Source of the DNA: Comamonadaceae bacterium
GTDB taxonomy: Bacteria; Pseudomonadota; Gammaproteobacteria; Burkholderiales; Burkholderiaceae_C
Length of the DNA: 6,279 nucleotides
Direction of reading: 5' to 3'
Assembly (NCBI GenBank): GCA_947460165.1
Contig: CANHKH010000206.1
Coordinates: forward strand, 1 to 6,279
Made by a program: the position numbers and the translations under genes. The notes beneath the pieces are model-generated. The model did no database searches and was not told where the DNA came from. It was given only the letters and a program-made list of their open reading frames with translations. This document shows positions 1 through 5,559 of this stretch, one piece after another (within the stretch, counting starts at the first letter, position 1; the number at the start of each line of letters is the position of its first letter).

Positions 1-110
1 GCGCCAAGGCCATACAAATACAAGTCGGCGCAGAGGCTGGTCGCGACTGAAATGGTCCATGCCAGACGGCCAGCACACGCCAGGCACTGGATACATGATC
101 AGCAAGTGCT

Positions 111-125
111 GCTCACGATGTGAGC
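111..125. repeat. Short perfect inverted repeat (6-base arms)
   Basis: The arms GCTCAC (111-116) and GTGAGC (120-125) are perfect reverse complements around a 3-base centre. The element could be a small stem-loop at the end of an upstream transcript or a protein site. No T-tract follows on either strand, so it is not an intrinsic terminator. A second short palindrome, TCAGA-A-TCTGA, lies just downstream at 136-146. The function of both is unknown. Confidence 0.4.
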
Positions 126-267
126 CTGGACAAATTCAGAATCTGACTTGAAGACAACAGAGGGTAAATACCAAGTCAAGCAAATTGATCTCTGTTTTTT
201 ATTTTCACAGCTCAACAAATGAACCTTCTGAAAGATCATTTTATGAGCTATTTGTAACAGAATATTA

Positions 268-294
268 ATGAGCGTCAGCTGTTGACGCACTCAT
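268..294. promoter_or_regulatory. Candidate operator: imperfect inverted repeat upstream of the WYL regulator
   Basis: The core arms GCGTCA (272-277) and TGACGC (283-288) are perfect reverse complements separated by five bases. The symmetry extends outward: ATGAG at 268-272 matches CTCAT at 290-294, with a two-base offset in the right half. The repeat ends 27 bases before the TTG start of the regulator gene, and its right half overlaps a -35-like TTGACG. The position suits autoregulation by the adjacent HTH protein, but that is inference. It could also be bound by another factor. Confidence 0.45.
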
Positions 295-306
295 GTCGTC
301 CAAGAC

Positions 307-314
307 GGGAAGGA
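307..314 (+). promoter_or_regulatory. Ribosome binding site that supports the TTG start at 322
   Basis: GGGAAGGA is a strong purine-rich Shine-Dalgarno match ending seven bases before the TTG codon at 322. No ATG or GTG in the same frame lies nearby; the next in-frame methionine is residue 74, which falls after the DNA-binding domain. The site therefore fixes the rare TTG start. Confidence 0.7.
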
Positions 315-321
315 TAAAACC

Positions 322-1296
322 TTGTTACGCACCGAAAGGATTTTTCGCATCACCAGCTTGCTCAGAGACACTAAAAACCTTCGCTTTGAAGAAATCCTTC
401 AACGACTCAACATTTCGCCGGCCACCCTCAAGCGCGACTTGAAATACTTGCGCGAGCAGTTGGGCACCCCCATCGAATACGACGCCTTCGACAGGACCTA
501 CAAAATTGGCGCCGCCGGCCAACAAGGGCGCAAGGAAATGCCCGGGCTGTGGTTCAGCGAGTCAGAGTTGTATGCGCTGGTTTTTGCACACCGCCTGCTC
601 GAAGAGTTGGACCCGATCCAAAAACTCGCACCACGCCTGAATTCAGTGATCCAACGGGTGGAGCGACTGGTCTCACCCGAGGCAGAAAGCAGCAATTTGT
701 ACAAACGCGTGCGCCTGCTGGTACCGGGCAAGCGCGCGGTCAACAGCGAGGTGTTTGAGGTGGTGACCACCGCCCTGATGCAAAGGCGCCAAGTGCGCAT
801 AAGCTATTTCACGCGCTCGCGCCAAATCAAGGCCGAGCGGGACATCTCCCCGCAGCGCATGGTTTTTTGCCGCACCTGGTACCTTGACGCCTGGTGCCAC
901 CAAGCCAACGAACTGCGGCGCTTTGCCCTGGACGCGGTGGAGTCCTGCGAGCGCCTGGAGTCGCAAGCCAAAGAGGTCAGCCTGGAACATATAGAGCGGA
1001 TCTTTGACGGCACCTACGGCACTTTCACGGGAGAACCCAATCGCTGGGCCACCCTGGTCTTTACCGAGGAAGCGGCCCAGTGGGTAGAGCGAGAAATCTG
1101 GCATCCCATGCAGCGCGTGCGCCGCCTGAAAGACGGCCAACTCGAACTGGTCGTTCCCTACGGGTCCCCCGTCGAGTTGGTGATGGACGTTCTGCGCCAC
1201 GGCGACCAGGTGATGGTGATGGGCGACGACTCCATCATCCGTGCCATGCGCAGCCAGGTACTGGGCTTGGCAAAGCGCTACAAATGCCTTGAATAG
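322..1296 (+). CDS. WYL-domain HTH transcriptional regulator (YafY/PafC-like)
   Basis: This 324-residue protein has the usual architecture and length of WYL regulators. Residues about 4-62 form a DeoR/HTH_11-type winged helix-turn-helix, with the recognition-helix region around NISPATLKRDLKYL (30-43). Residues about 143-215 form the WYL domain, with the signature W186-Y187-L188 followed by R199-R200-F-A-L-D. Residues about 240-320 fit the C-terminal WCX extension. WYL domains are thought to sense small ligands or nucleic acid and to control the HTH; many members regulate adjacent genes. The gene starts with TTG behind a strong RBS. It is convergent with the SDR/amidohydrolase unit, 205 bases away. 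An inverted repeat at 268-294 is a plausible autoregulatory site. The target genes and ligand cannot be read from the sequence. The family call is secure; any role in controlling the neighbouring catabolic genes is inference. Confidence 0.92.
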   Translation: MLRTERIFRITSLLRDTKNLRFEEILQRLNISPATLKRDLKYLREQLGTPIEYDAFDRTYKIGAAGQQGRKEMPGLWFSESELYALVFAHRLLEELDPIQKLAPRLNSVIQRVERLVSPEAESSNLYKRVRLLVPGKRAVNSEVFEVVTTALMQRRQVRISYFTRSRQIKAERDISPQRMVFCRTWYLDAWCHQANELRRFALDAVESCERLESQAKEVSLEHIERIFDGTYGTFTGEPNRWATLVFTEEAAQWVEREIWHPMQRVRRLKDGQLELVVPYGSPVELVMDVLRHGDQVMVMGDDSIIRAMRSQVLGLAKRYKCLE

Positions 1297-1455
1297 CCTT
1301 CAACGCTCGTTCATCATCATTTCTGCACGAAGTGAAGACGGCCTCGTGACCTTGTCCCCGAAAACGTGCCCTGTGCTGAGTTTTTGAAAACCATGCACCC
1401 ATGCCAGAGAACAAAGGGGGCAGTGACGGGCACTGAGGACAGGCTTCTAAGCAGC

Positions 1456-1485
1456 AAAAAGCCAGGGGGATGGCCCCACCCTGGC
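1456..1485 (-). terminator. Intrinsic terminator of the leftward amidohydrolase-SDR unit
   Basis: On the plus strand GCCAGGG (1461-1467) and CCCTGGC (1479-1485) are perfect 7-base inverted arms around an 11-base loop, preceded by five A residues (1456-1460). Read leftward this is a GC-rich hairpin followed directly by TTTTT. It begins 16 bases after the SDR stop codon, the expected place for a Rho-independent terminator. No comparable signal was found for the WYL gene coming from the other side. Confidence 0.85.
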
Positions 1486-1501
1486 GACCAACCATCCCCG
1501 C

Positions 1502-2263
1502 TCAGAGTTGCACGCCTTTGGTCAGCGCGCCATCGACCACCAAGTTGGTGCCCGTGATGAAGCTCGCTGCCGGGCTGGCCAAAAAGACCGCCGCGTTGGC
1601 CATTTCTTGGGGCGTGCCCATGCGGCCCGTGGGGTTCATGCCCAGGGCCATCTTGTACAGCTCGGGATTGCCGTGCTCAATTTGGTTCCACACGCCGCCA
1701 GGAAAGTAAGTGTTGCCGGGCGAGACGGTGTTGGCGCGTATGTGTTTGCCCGCCAGGTGGTAGGCCAGACCTTGGGTGTAGTGCACGATGGCCGCCTTGA
1801 AGGCGCCGTAAGGGCCAGCGGCAAAGTCGATTTCGCGGCCTGACACGCTGGAGATGGTGACGATGGCGGCCTGGGTGCTTTTTTCCAGGTGCGGCATGGC
1901 TGCGTTCACCAGGCGCACAGTGCCCATCATGTCCACGTCAAAGCCGCGTTGCCAGTTGGCCTCTTCGTTGGGCAAGGCCAGCGCGCTGACGTTGGCCACC
2001 ACAATGTCTATGCCGCCCAGGGCCGCCGCGGCGTCGTTCACAAACGCGGCCAGTGCCGGGCCGTCGGCCACGTCCACCGCACGGCCAAACACCGTCACGC
2101 CATAGGGCGCAAAGTCTTTGGCGGTTTGGGCCACTTCTTCGGCGTTGCGCGCGCAATATGCAATGTGCGCGCCTTCGGCCGCCAGCGTTTGCGCAATGGC
2201 GCGGCCAATGCCTTTGGTGCCGCCGGTGACCACGGCCCTGAGGCCTTTGAGTCCGAGATCCAT
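1502..2263 (-). CDS. SDR-family NAD(P)-dependent oxidoreductase
   Basis: This 253-residue protein is a classical short-chain dehydrogenase/reductase of normal length. The cofactor-binding glycine motif TGGTKGIG is at 13-20, the usual NNAG is replaced by NVSA at 91-94, and the active-site Ser139, Tyr152 and Lys156 (YGAFK) are present. The proline-glycine stretch SPGNTYFPGGVW (181-192) follows, with the C-terminal FITGTNLVVDGA core. Residue 111, where classical SDRs carry the tetrad Asn, is Asp. The frame is open further upstream, but the start at 2263 is set by AAAGGA a few bases before it and by the N-terminus MDLGLKG leading straight into the Rossmann fold. It lies 53 bases downstream of the amidohydrolase on the same strand, probably in one operon. 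The likely reaction is oxidation or reduction of an alcohol/ketone pair; the substrate is unknown. Annotation as a 3-oxoacyl-ACP reductase would be over-specific. Confidence 0.93.
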   Translation of the reverse strand: MDLGLKGLRAVVTGGTKGIGRAIAQTLAAEGAHIAYCARNAEEVAQTAKDFAPYGVTVFGRAVDVADGPALAAFVNDAAAALGGIDIVVANVSALALPNEEANWQRGFDVDMMGTVRLVNAAMPHLEKSTQAAIVTISSVSGREIDFAAGPYGAFKAAIVHYTQGLAYHLAGKHIRANTVSPGNTYFPGGVWNQIEHGNPELYKMALGMNPTGRMGTPQEMANAAVFLASPAASFITGTNLVVDGALTKGVQL

Positions 2264-2269
2264 GTGAAT

Positions 2270-2275
2270 TCCTTT
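2270..2275 (-). promoter_or_regulatory. Ribosome binding site of the SDR gene
   Basis: Read leftward the sequence is AAAGGA, ending six bases before the ATG at 2263. It decides the start: the reading frame itself stays open to 2629, but that extension lies inside the amidohydrolase gene in another frame. Confidence 0.7.
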
Positions 2276-2316
2276 GAGGGGTTGATGGGTTAAGGGGTGA
2301 AAAAACGTCTTGCGCT

Positions 2317-3309
2317 TCAGGCCGGTGCCAGGTATTTTTTGCTGATGCCCGCGCCCACGGTGTACTTGGGGTCCACAAAGTTGCCCAGTCGCACCTGCCC
2401 GCATTGGCTGAGCATCATGTAGGCGTCCCAGCGGTCGTAGCCGTACTCGGCTTCCATCCACAAAATGAGCTCTTTGTAGGCGATGCGGGTGGCGTCTTCC
2501 AGGGGGCGGGCGCTGCCAATGGCCATGATGATGGCCTCGTTCTCCAGCCGTGGCCATTCGAGCTGCCAGCCCTTGATGAGGTCCACATGGATGGTGGTGG
2601 TGCTGGCGTATTCCACGGCTGTGCCGCACACCTCGCCGTCGCCCTGGCAGGCGTGCGCGTCGCCGATAAAAAGCCGACCACCTTCGCTGCGCACAGGCAG
2701 GTAGGTGATGCTGCCCGGCCCCATGTCGGGCAGGTCCATGTTGCCGCCGTGGGAATCAGGCGTCAGGGTGTTGATGGAGTCGATCTCGGGAGAGCAGCTC
2801 AGCGTGCCGATGTGTGGCTTGTAGGGCAGCGTGACGCGCTTGCTCCAGTACACGCCTTGCTCGTCCACATCGACCTTGCGCACCAGCTCGGGCAGATCAG
2901 CAGCGAGCAAAGCGGTGAGCGAGGTGCCGCTCAAGGCGCCGAACTGCGGGATCATGGCGCAGGTGCCGCGCGGGTTGGGGCCACGCGGCGCCATGGACTC
3001 GATGTAGACCGCAATCACATCGCCCTTGCTCGCGCCCTCGACCATGATGGGGCCATTTTGCGGGTTCACAAAAGGCATGGTGAGCACGCGCGAAGGCAGG
3101 TCTTGCTCGGTTTTCACCTTGCCTTCGAAGGCATCACGGGTTTGCACAATCACCCGATCGCCAGGGCGCACATGCAGCACAGGCTCCGAGTACGGGCCTA
3201 TGGTGTAGTGGTACTTGCCCTGCTTGGCTTCGGTGAGCTCGTGCGTGTCGGGGGTGCGACCCTGGGCCACGCCCCGGGTGCGCATGATGGAGTTGTTCAA
3301 CCAGTCCAT
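2317..3309 (-). CDS. Acetamidase/formamidase-family amidohydrolase
   Basis: This 330-residue protein belongs to the FmdA/AmdA family, which hydrolyses short amides such as formamide or acetamide to ammonia and the acid. Family hallmarks in order are NGPIMVEGASKGD (85-97), PHIGTLSCSPE (165-175), HGGNMD (187-192) and the most diagnostic block GDAHACQGDGEVCGTAVE (216-233). There is no signal peptide, so the enzyme is probably cytoplasmic. The length is within the family range. The ATG at 3309 has only a weak GAGA upstream; a second ATG is at residue 9. It is the first gene of a leftward unit with the SDR. It is divergent from the Bug-type receptor, so amide uptake and hydrolysis could be co-controlled, but this is inference. 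Many family members have unknown natural substrates, so the exact amide is not claimed. Confidence 0.92.
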   Translation of the reverse strand: MDWLNNSIMRTRGVAQGRTPDTHELTEAKQGKYHYTIGPYSEPVLHVRPGDRVIVQTRDAFEGKVKTEQDLPSRVLTMPFVNPQNGPIMVEGASKGDVIAVYIESMAPRGPNPRGTCAMIPQFGALSGTSLTALLAADLPELVRKVDVDEQGVYWSKRVTLPYKPHIGTLSCSPEIDSINTLTPDSHGGNMDLPDMGPGSITYLPVRSEGGRLFIGDAHACQGDGEVCGTAVEYASTTTIHVDLIKGWQLEWPRLENEAIIMAIGSARPLEDATRIAYKELILWMEAEYGYDRWDAYMMLSQCGQVRLGNFVDPKYTVGAGISKKYLAPA

Positions 3310-3469
3310 GGCGTGTCTCGCAAAGTCAATGGTTTTTCATTATGGGTCAGCCATGCGCAGCTGTGTGTTCGCTCGCCCAGGCGGCCGGTTTGCGCACCCA
3401 TGAACTGCTTGCACTGCAGCTCTGTGCGCTTGCTGGCAACGCAGGCGAGGCCTCAGATCTGCTGACTGT

Positions 3470-3487
3470 GTCACCCCGGGGCATGAC
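3470..3487. repeat. Palindrome centred on CCCCGGGG
   Basis: A perfect 8-base palindrome CCCCGGGG (3474-3481) is flanked by GTCA on the left (3470-3473) and TGAC on the right (3484-3487). The right half is offset by two bases, giving an extended imperfect dyad. It lies about 100 bases before the binding-protein start and 160 before the amidohydrolase start, a reasonable place for an operator. Nothing links it to a particular regulator. Confidence 0.3.
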
Positions 3488-3573
3488 TTGGAAACACGTT
3501 CAGAGACGGTGAGCGTGACCTGCCCAGGGCGTGGTCTGAAGTGTGTGAAACTCTGCCAGTTTGTTAACAAGAC

Positions 3574-3581
3574 CGGGGGAG
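3574..3581 (+). promoter_or_regulatory. Ribosome binding site that sets the Bug receptor start at 3588
   Basis: A G-rich purine run, GGGGGAGA, ends six bases before the ATG at 3588. It favours this start over an in-frame TTG at 3561, nine codons upstream. The choice is also supported because the protein then begins with a normal signal peptide with a short basic n-region. Confidence 0.65.
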
Positions 3582-3587
3582 ACAGCC

Positions 3588-4556
3588 ATGACTTTGAAAA
3601 CCATTTTGCACAGTGCGTTGCTTGTGTGGGGCGCTTGCGCAGGGGCCGCCGTGCAAGCGCAAAGCTTCCCCACCAAGCCGGTGCGCATTGTGGTGCCGCA
3701 AACGCCAGGGGGCGCCTCGGACGCGCTGGCCCGCATCATGGGTCAAAAATTGTCTGAAAAATGGGGCCAGCCGGTGGTGATTGAAAACCGTGCAGGCGCG
3801 GGCGGCAACATAGGCATGGATGCAGTGGCCAAGTCGCCCAACGACGGCCACACGCTCTTGATGTCTTACGTCGGCTCGCACGCCATCAACGTGAGCATTT
3901 ATAAAAAATTGCCTTTCGACCCCGAGGCCGACTTCACGCCCGTGGCGACCTTGGCGAACGTGCCCTTTGTCGCGGCCGTGACGGGATCGCTGCCTGTCAA
4001 CAACATCCGTGAATTGGCCGCCTACGCGGCCAAAAATCCGGTGTCCTTTGGCTCAGCGGGCAACGGCTCGGTCAACCACTTGCTCGGTGAAATGTTCAGT
4101 GTGGCCAGCAACACCAAGATGCAACACGTGCCCTACAAAGGCGCTGCACCGGCCTTGACAGACTTGCTGTCGGGACAAATTCAACTGGTCTTCACCAGCT
4201 TGCCGTCGGTGGCCCAACACATTCGCTCAGGCTCGGTCAAGGGTCTGGGGGCGACGGGCTCCAAGCGACCGCAAGCCTTCAAAGACATGCCCACCGTGGC
4301 CGAGTCGGGCTACCCCAGCTTTGTGATCAACCCCTGGTTTGGTTTTTTCGGGCCCAAAGACATGCCCGCCGCCGTGGTGCGCCAAATCAACGCAGACGTC
4401 AACAAAATCTTGGGCGAAAAAGACACGCAAGACAAGTTTGCCGCCCTGGGGGCTGAGCCCTTTGAAAGCACACCCGCCGAATTTGGCGCGGCTTTGCGCT
4501 CTGACATTGCCAAGTGGGCAGCCGTGGTCAAGAGCTCAGGCGCCTCGGCAGACTGA
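3588..4556 (+). CDS. Bug/TctC-family periplasmic solute-binding protein
   Basis: This 322-residue protein is a tripartite tricarboxylate transporter (TTT) substrate receptor of the Bug family, which is greatly expanded in beta-proteobacteria. Residues 1-24 form a Sec signal peptide with likely cleavage after VQA-24; Cys17 is not in a proper lipobox. The mature part shows the family order: FPTKPVRIVVP (27-37), PGG (40-42), ENRAGAGGNIG (66-76), DGHTLL (86-91), GSAGNGS (145-151), VPYKGAAPALTDLLSGQI (171-188) and a C-terminal helical region. It acts in the periplasm, binding a small, often carboxylated, solute and handing it to TctA/TctB-type membrane proteins. Those are absent here, as is common for such orphan receptors. 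It is divergent from the amidohydrolase and is followed by a dioxygenase remnant. The ligand is unknown, and ligand prediction from sequence is unreliable in this family. Confidence 0.95.
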   Translation: MTLKTILHSALLVWGACAGAAVQAQSFPTKPVRIVVPQTPGGASDALARIMGQKLSEKWGQPVVIENRAGAGGNIGMDAVAKSPNDGHTLLMSYVGSHAINVSIYKKLPFDPEADFTPVATLANVPFVAAVTGSLPVNNIRELAAYAAKNPVSFGSAGNGSVNHLLGEMFSVASNTKMQHVPYKGAAPALTDLLSGQIQLVFTSLPSVAQHIRSGSVKGLGATGSKRPQAFKDMPTVAESGYPSFVINPWFGFFGPKDMPAAVVRQINADVNKILGEKDTQDKFAALGAEPFESTPAEFGAALRSDIAKWAAVVKSSGASAD

Positions 4557-4568
4557 CAGGCAGTGACC

Positions 4569-4741
4569 ATGCCATCACCCCGGTTGCCGGCGCCTTGGGC
4601 GCAGCCATCAAACGTGTGGACTTGCCGCTTGGCTTGACCGCCGTCACAGCGGCTCAGTTGCGCCAGGTGTTGTGAGAGCAGCTGGTCATTTTTTCACCCG
4701 CAAGAACTGACGCCCTCGCAGTTCAACCAAGAACACCACCC
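4569..4741 (+). pseudogene. N-terminal remnant of a TauD/TfdA-family dioxygenase
   Basis: The frame from 4574 encodes ITPVAGALGAAIKRVDLPLG, and later LRQVL-stop-EQLVIF. After a one-base shift it continues FHPQELTPSQF (about 4692-4724). This matches the N-terminus of Fe(II)/2-oxoglutarate-dependent TauD/TfdA dioxygenases, which typically read like ITPL-GAEI-GVDL followed by VIFFRDQ-LTPEQ. Three lesions are visible. The ATG at 4569 is out of frame with the conserved part. A TGA at 4673-4675 sits where a CGA-type arginine codon would fit. One T appears to be missing from the run at 4689-4694. The similarity stops near 4727 and the CMD gene begins at 4742, so more than 200 codons, including the metal-binding histidines, are gone. 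The recognition is by eye from the family pattern. A sequencing error could explain the frameshift but not the truncation. Confidence 0.72.
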
Positions 4742-5344
4742 ATGGCCCAGACCGAGAGCACCGCAGACAGCCCGCCCAAGTTTGAGCTGCGCGGCGGCCG
4801 TTTTGCACCACTGACGTGGGAGCGCATGTCGCCCGCCCAGCAAGCCATGACGCACAACGTGATGGCGGGCAAACGAGGCTCCATGCAAGGGCCGTACAAC
4901 GTGTTGCTGCGCAGCCCCCAGATCGGCAACTTGGCGCAGCAATTTGGCGTGCACACCCGCTTTGAATCATCGCTGCCCTTGGCACTCAATGAGCTCGCGA
5001 TTTTGATGGTGGCGCGGTTCTGGACCAGCCAATTCGTGTGGTGGGCGCACCGCAAAATGGCCTCAGAGGCCGGGCTGGCCGAGCATGTGATTGTGGCCAT
5101 CGCCCAAGGCCAGCCACCCGCGCTGGACGGCACGGCAAAAGCCTTGCACGGCTTTTGCCACGAGCTGCTTCAAAACCGCCGGGTCAGCGATGAGCGTTAC
5201 GCCGCCTTGGTTCAATCGGTGGGCGAGCCCGGCGTGGTCGACCTGATGGCCACCATGAGCTACTACACCCTGGTCAGCATGTGCTTGAACGTGGACCAGT
5301 ACCCCTTGCCTGAAGGCGCTGTGGCTGAACTTTTGCCGCTTTAA
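4742..5344 (+). CDS. Carboxymuconolactone decarboxylase-family protein
   Basis: This 200-residue, probably all-helical protein resembles single-domain CMD/AhpD-fold proteins. After an N-terminal segment with GRFAPLTWERMSPAQ (19-33) and GPYNVLLRSPQIGNLAQQFG (50-69), the conserved helical core has Glu84 (NELAILMVAR) and His103 (WWAHRKMASEAGL), followed by a C-terminal half ending in YPLPEGA. The AhpD-type CxxC is absent; the only cysteines are 139 and 181, so alkylhydroperoxidase-type disulfide chemistry is unlikely. True PcaC decarboxylates 4-carboxymuconolactone in the protocatechuate pathway, but most relatives are uncharacterised, so the exact reaction is not claimed. The start lies immediately after the dioxygenase remnant and has no good Shine-Dalgarno (only AAGAA nearby), perhaps because a deletion removed the native leader. 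It is probably co-transcribed with the upstream receptor gene. No signal peptide is seen. Confidence 0.85.
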   Translation: MAQTESTADSPPKFELRGGRFAPLTWERMSPAQQAMTHNVMAGKRGSMQGPYNVLLRSPQIGNLAQQFGVHTRFESSLPLALNELAILMVARFWTSQFVWWAHRKMASEAGLAEHVIVAIAQGQPPALDGTAKALHGFCHELLQNRRVSDERYAALVQSVGEPGVVDLMATMSYYTLVSMCLNVDQYPLPEGAVAELLPL

Positions 5345-5401
5345 GCCGTGATGAGGTCGGCTGACCCAGAATGACCACGCGCACCTCGCGACCTGCGCTG
5401 A

Positions 5402-5425
5402 GGTCTTGGCCTTGCAGGCCAGACC
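5402..5425. repeat. Stem-loop downstream of the CMD gene
   Basis: GGTCT-T-GGCCT (5402-5412) pairs with AGGCC-AGACC (5416-5425), giving ten base pairs with a single bulged T and a three-base loop. It lies about 60 bases after the CMD stop codon. It has no T-tract on either strand, so it is not a classical intrinsic terminator. It could stabilise the 3' end of the upstream mRNA or assist Rho-dependent termination. Confidence 0.45.
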
Positions 5426-5517
5426 CATGCGCACTGTGTTGCATTTTGAGGCGGTGCTTGGCTTGTCATGCGCGTTGCGTTGCAAGCGCTTGAGCGCTGG
5501 GCACACCAGTGCGGCTT

Positions 5518-5559
5518 GCCCATTTGGGCGACCTGTGCAGGACCCAGGCTTGCTATATT
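5518..5559 (+). promoter_or_regulatory. Extended -10 promoter candidate with upstream palindrome for the hydrolase
   Basis: TGCTATATT (5551-5559) is an extended -10 element (TG-N-TATATT, five of six matches to the consensus hexamer). It is followed by a purine start region about 50 bases before the hydrolase ATG. No good -35 lies 16-18 bases upstream, which is tolerable for an extended -10. A perfect inverted repeat GCCCA-TT-TGGGC (5518-5529) sits about 25 bases upstream, just above the expected -35 position, where an activator or repressor could bind. The link between them is positional inference. Confidence 0.45.

Larger units (their letters stand above)
1..321. other. AT-rich non-coding region upstream of the WYL regulator
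   Basis: No gene can be assigned here. From about 124 to 270 the base composition is visibly richer in A and T than the flanking genes, as expected of a control region. A rightward frame that is open from the left edge and stops at a TGA at 48-50 could be the last 15 codons of an upstream gene. A competing leftward frame with ATGs at 96-94 and 60-58 is also open to the edge. Neither stub has a recognisable motif, so neither is called. The region contains three inverted repeats (111-125, 136-146, 268-294). I found no well-spaced sigma-70 promoter: TTGACG at 282-287 is a good -35 hexamer but has no matching -10 at 16-18 bases. Confidence 0.6.
3310..3587. promoter_or_regulatory. Divergent control region between the amidohydrolase and the Bug receptor
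   Basis: The 278 bases between two divergent starts hold no credible gene and must contain promoters for both directions. The only -10-like element for the leftward unit is CATAAT read on the minus strand (3344-3339), about 30 bases before its ATG and without a recognisable -35. No good rightward promoter was found; TTAACA near the binding-protein gene is a poor match. Two features could be protein sites: a palindrome around CCCCGGGG (3470-3487), and TGAGCGTGACCTG (3510-3522), which resembles the sequence inside the inverted repeat in front of the WYL gene. Regulation is inferred from position only. Confidence 0.5.

Noticed and set aside
1..96. Leftward frame from ATG 96-94 or 60-58 running off the left edge, and a rightward stub ending at 50
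   Set aside because: Both are too short to judge, neither has a clear RBS or motif, and they exclude each other; the left flank is needed.
99..290. Leftward 63-codon open frame in the AT-rich leader
   Set aside because: It has no ribosome binding site, no family motif and irregular amino-acid composition, and it covers the regulator's control region and the dyad. It is best read as a chance frame.
1421..1435. Small inverted repeat CAGTG-N5-CACTG after the WYL gene as a terminator
   Set aside because: Five-base arms and no T-tract; too weak to call. The neighbouring hairpin at 1456-1485 clearly serves the opposite strand.
2264..2629. N-terminal extension of the SDR frame to 2629
   Set aside because: The extra 122 codons have no SDR character and lie antiparallel-free but in another frame within the amidohydrolase gene; the RBS and Rossmann start both support 2263.
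2404..3465. Long rightward frame of 353 codons opposite the amidohydrolase
   Set aside because: It is the complement of a well-supported gene in GC-rich DNA, rich in His, Ala, Gly and Val with no recognisable domain; a typical shadow frame.
3588..3656. Lipoprotein signal at Cys17 of the binding protein
   Set aside because: The residues before Cys17 are W-G-A, which does not fit a lipobox; a standard cleavage site after VQA at residue 24 is better.
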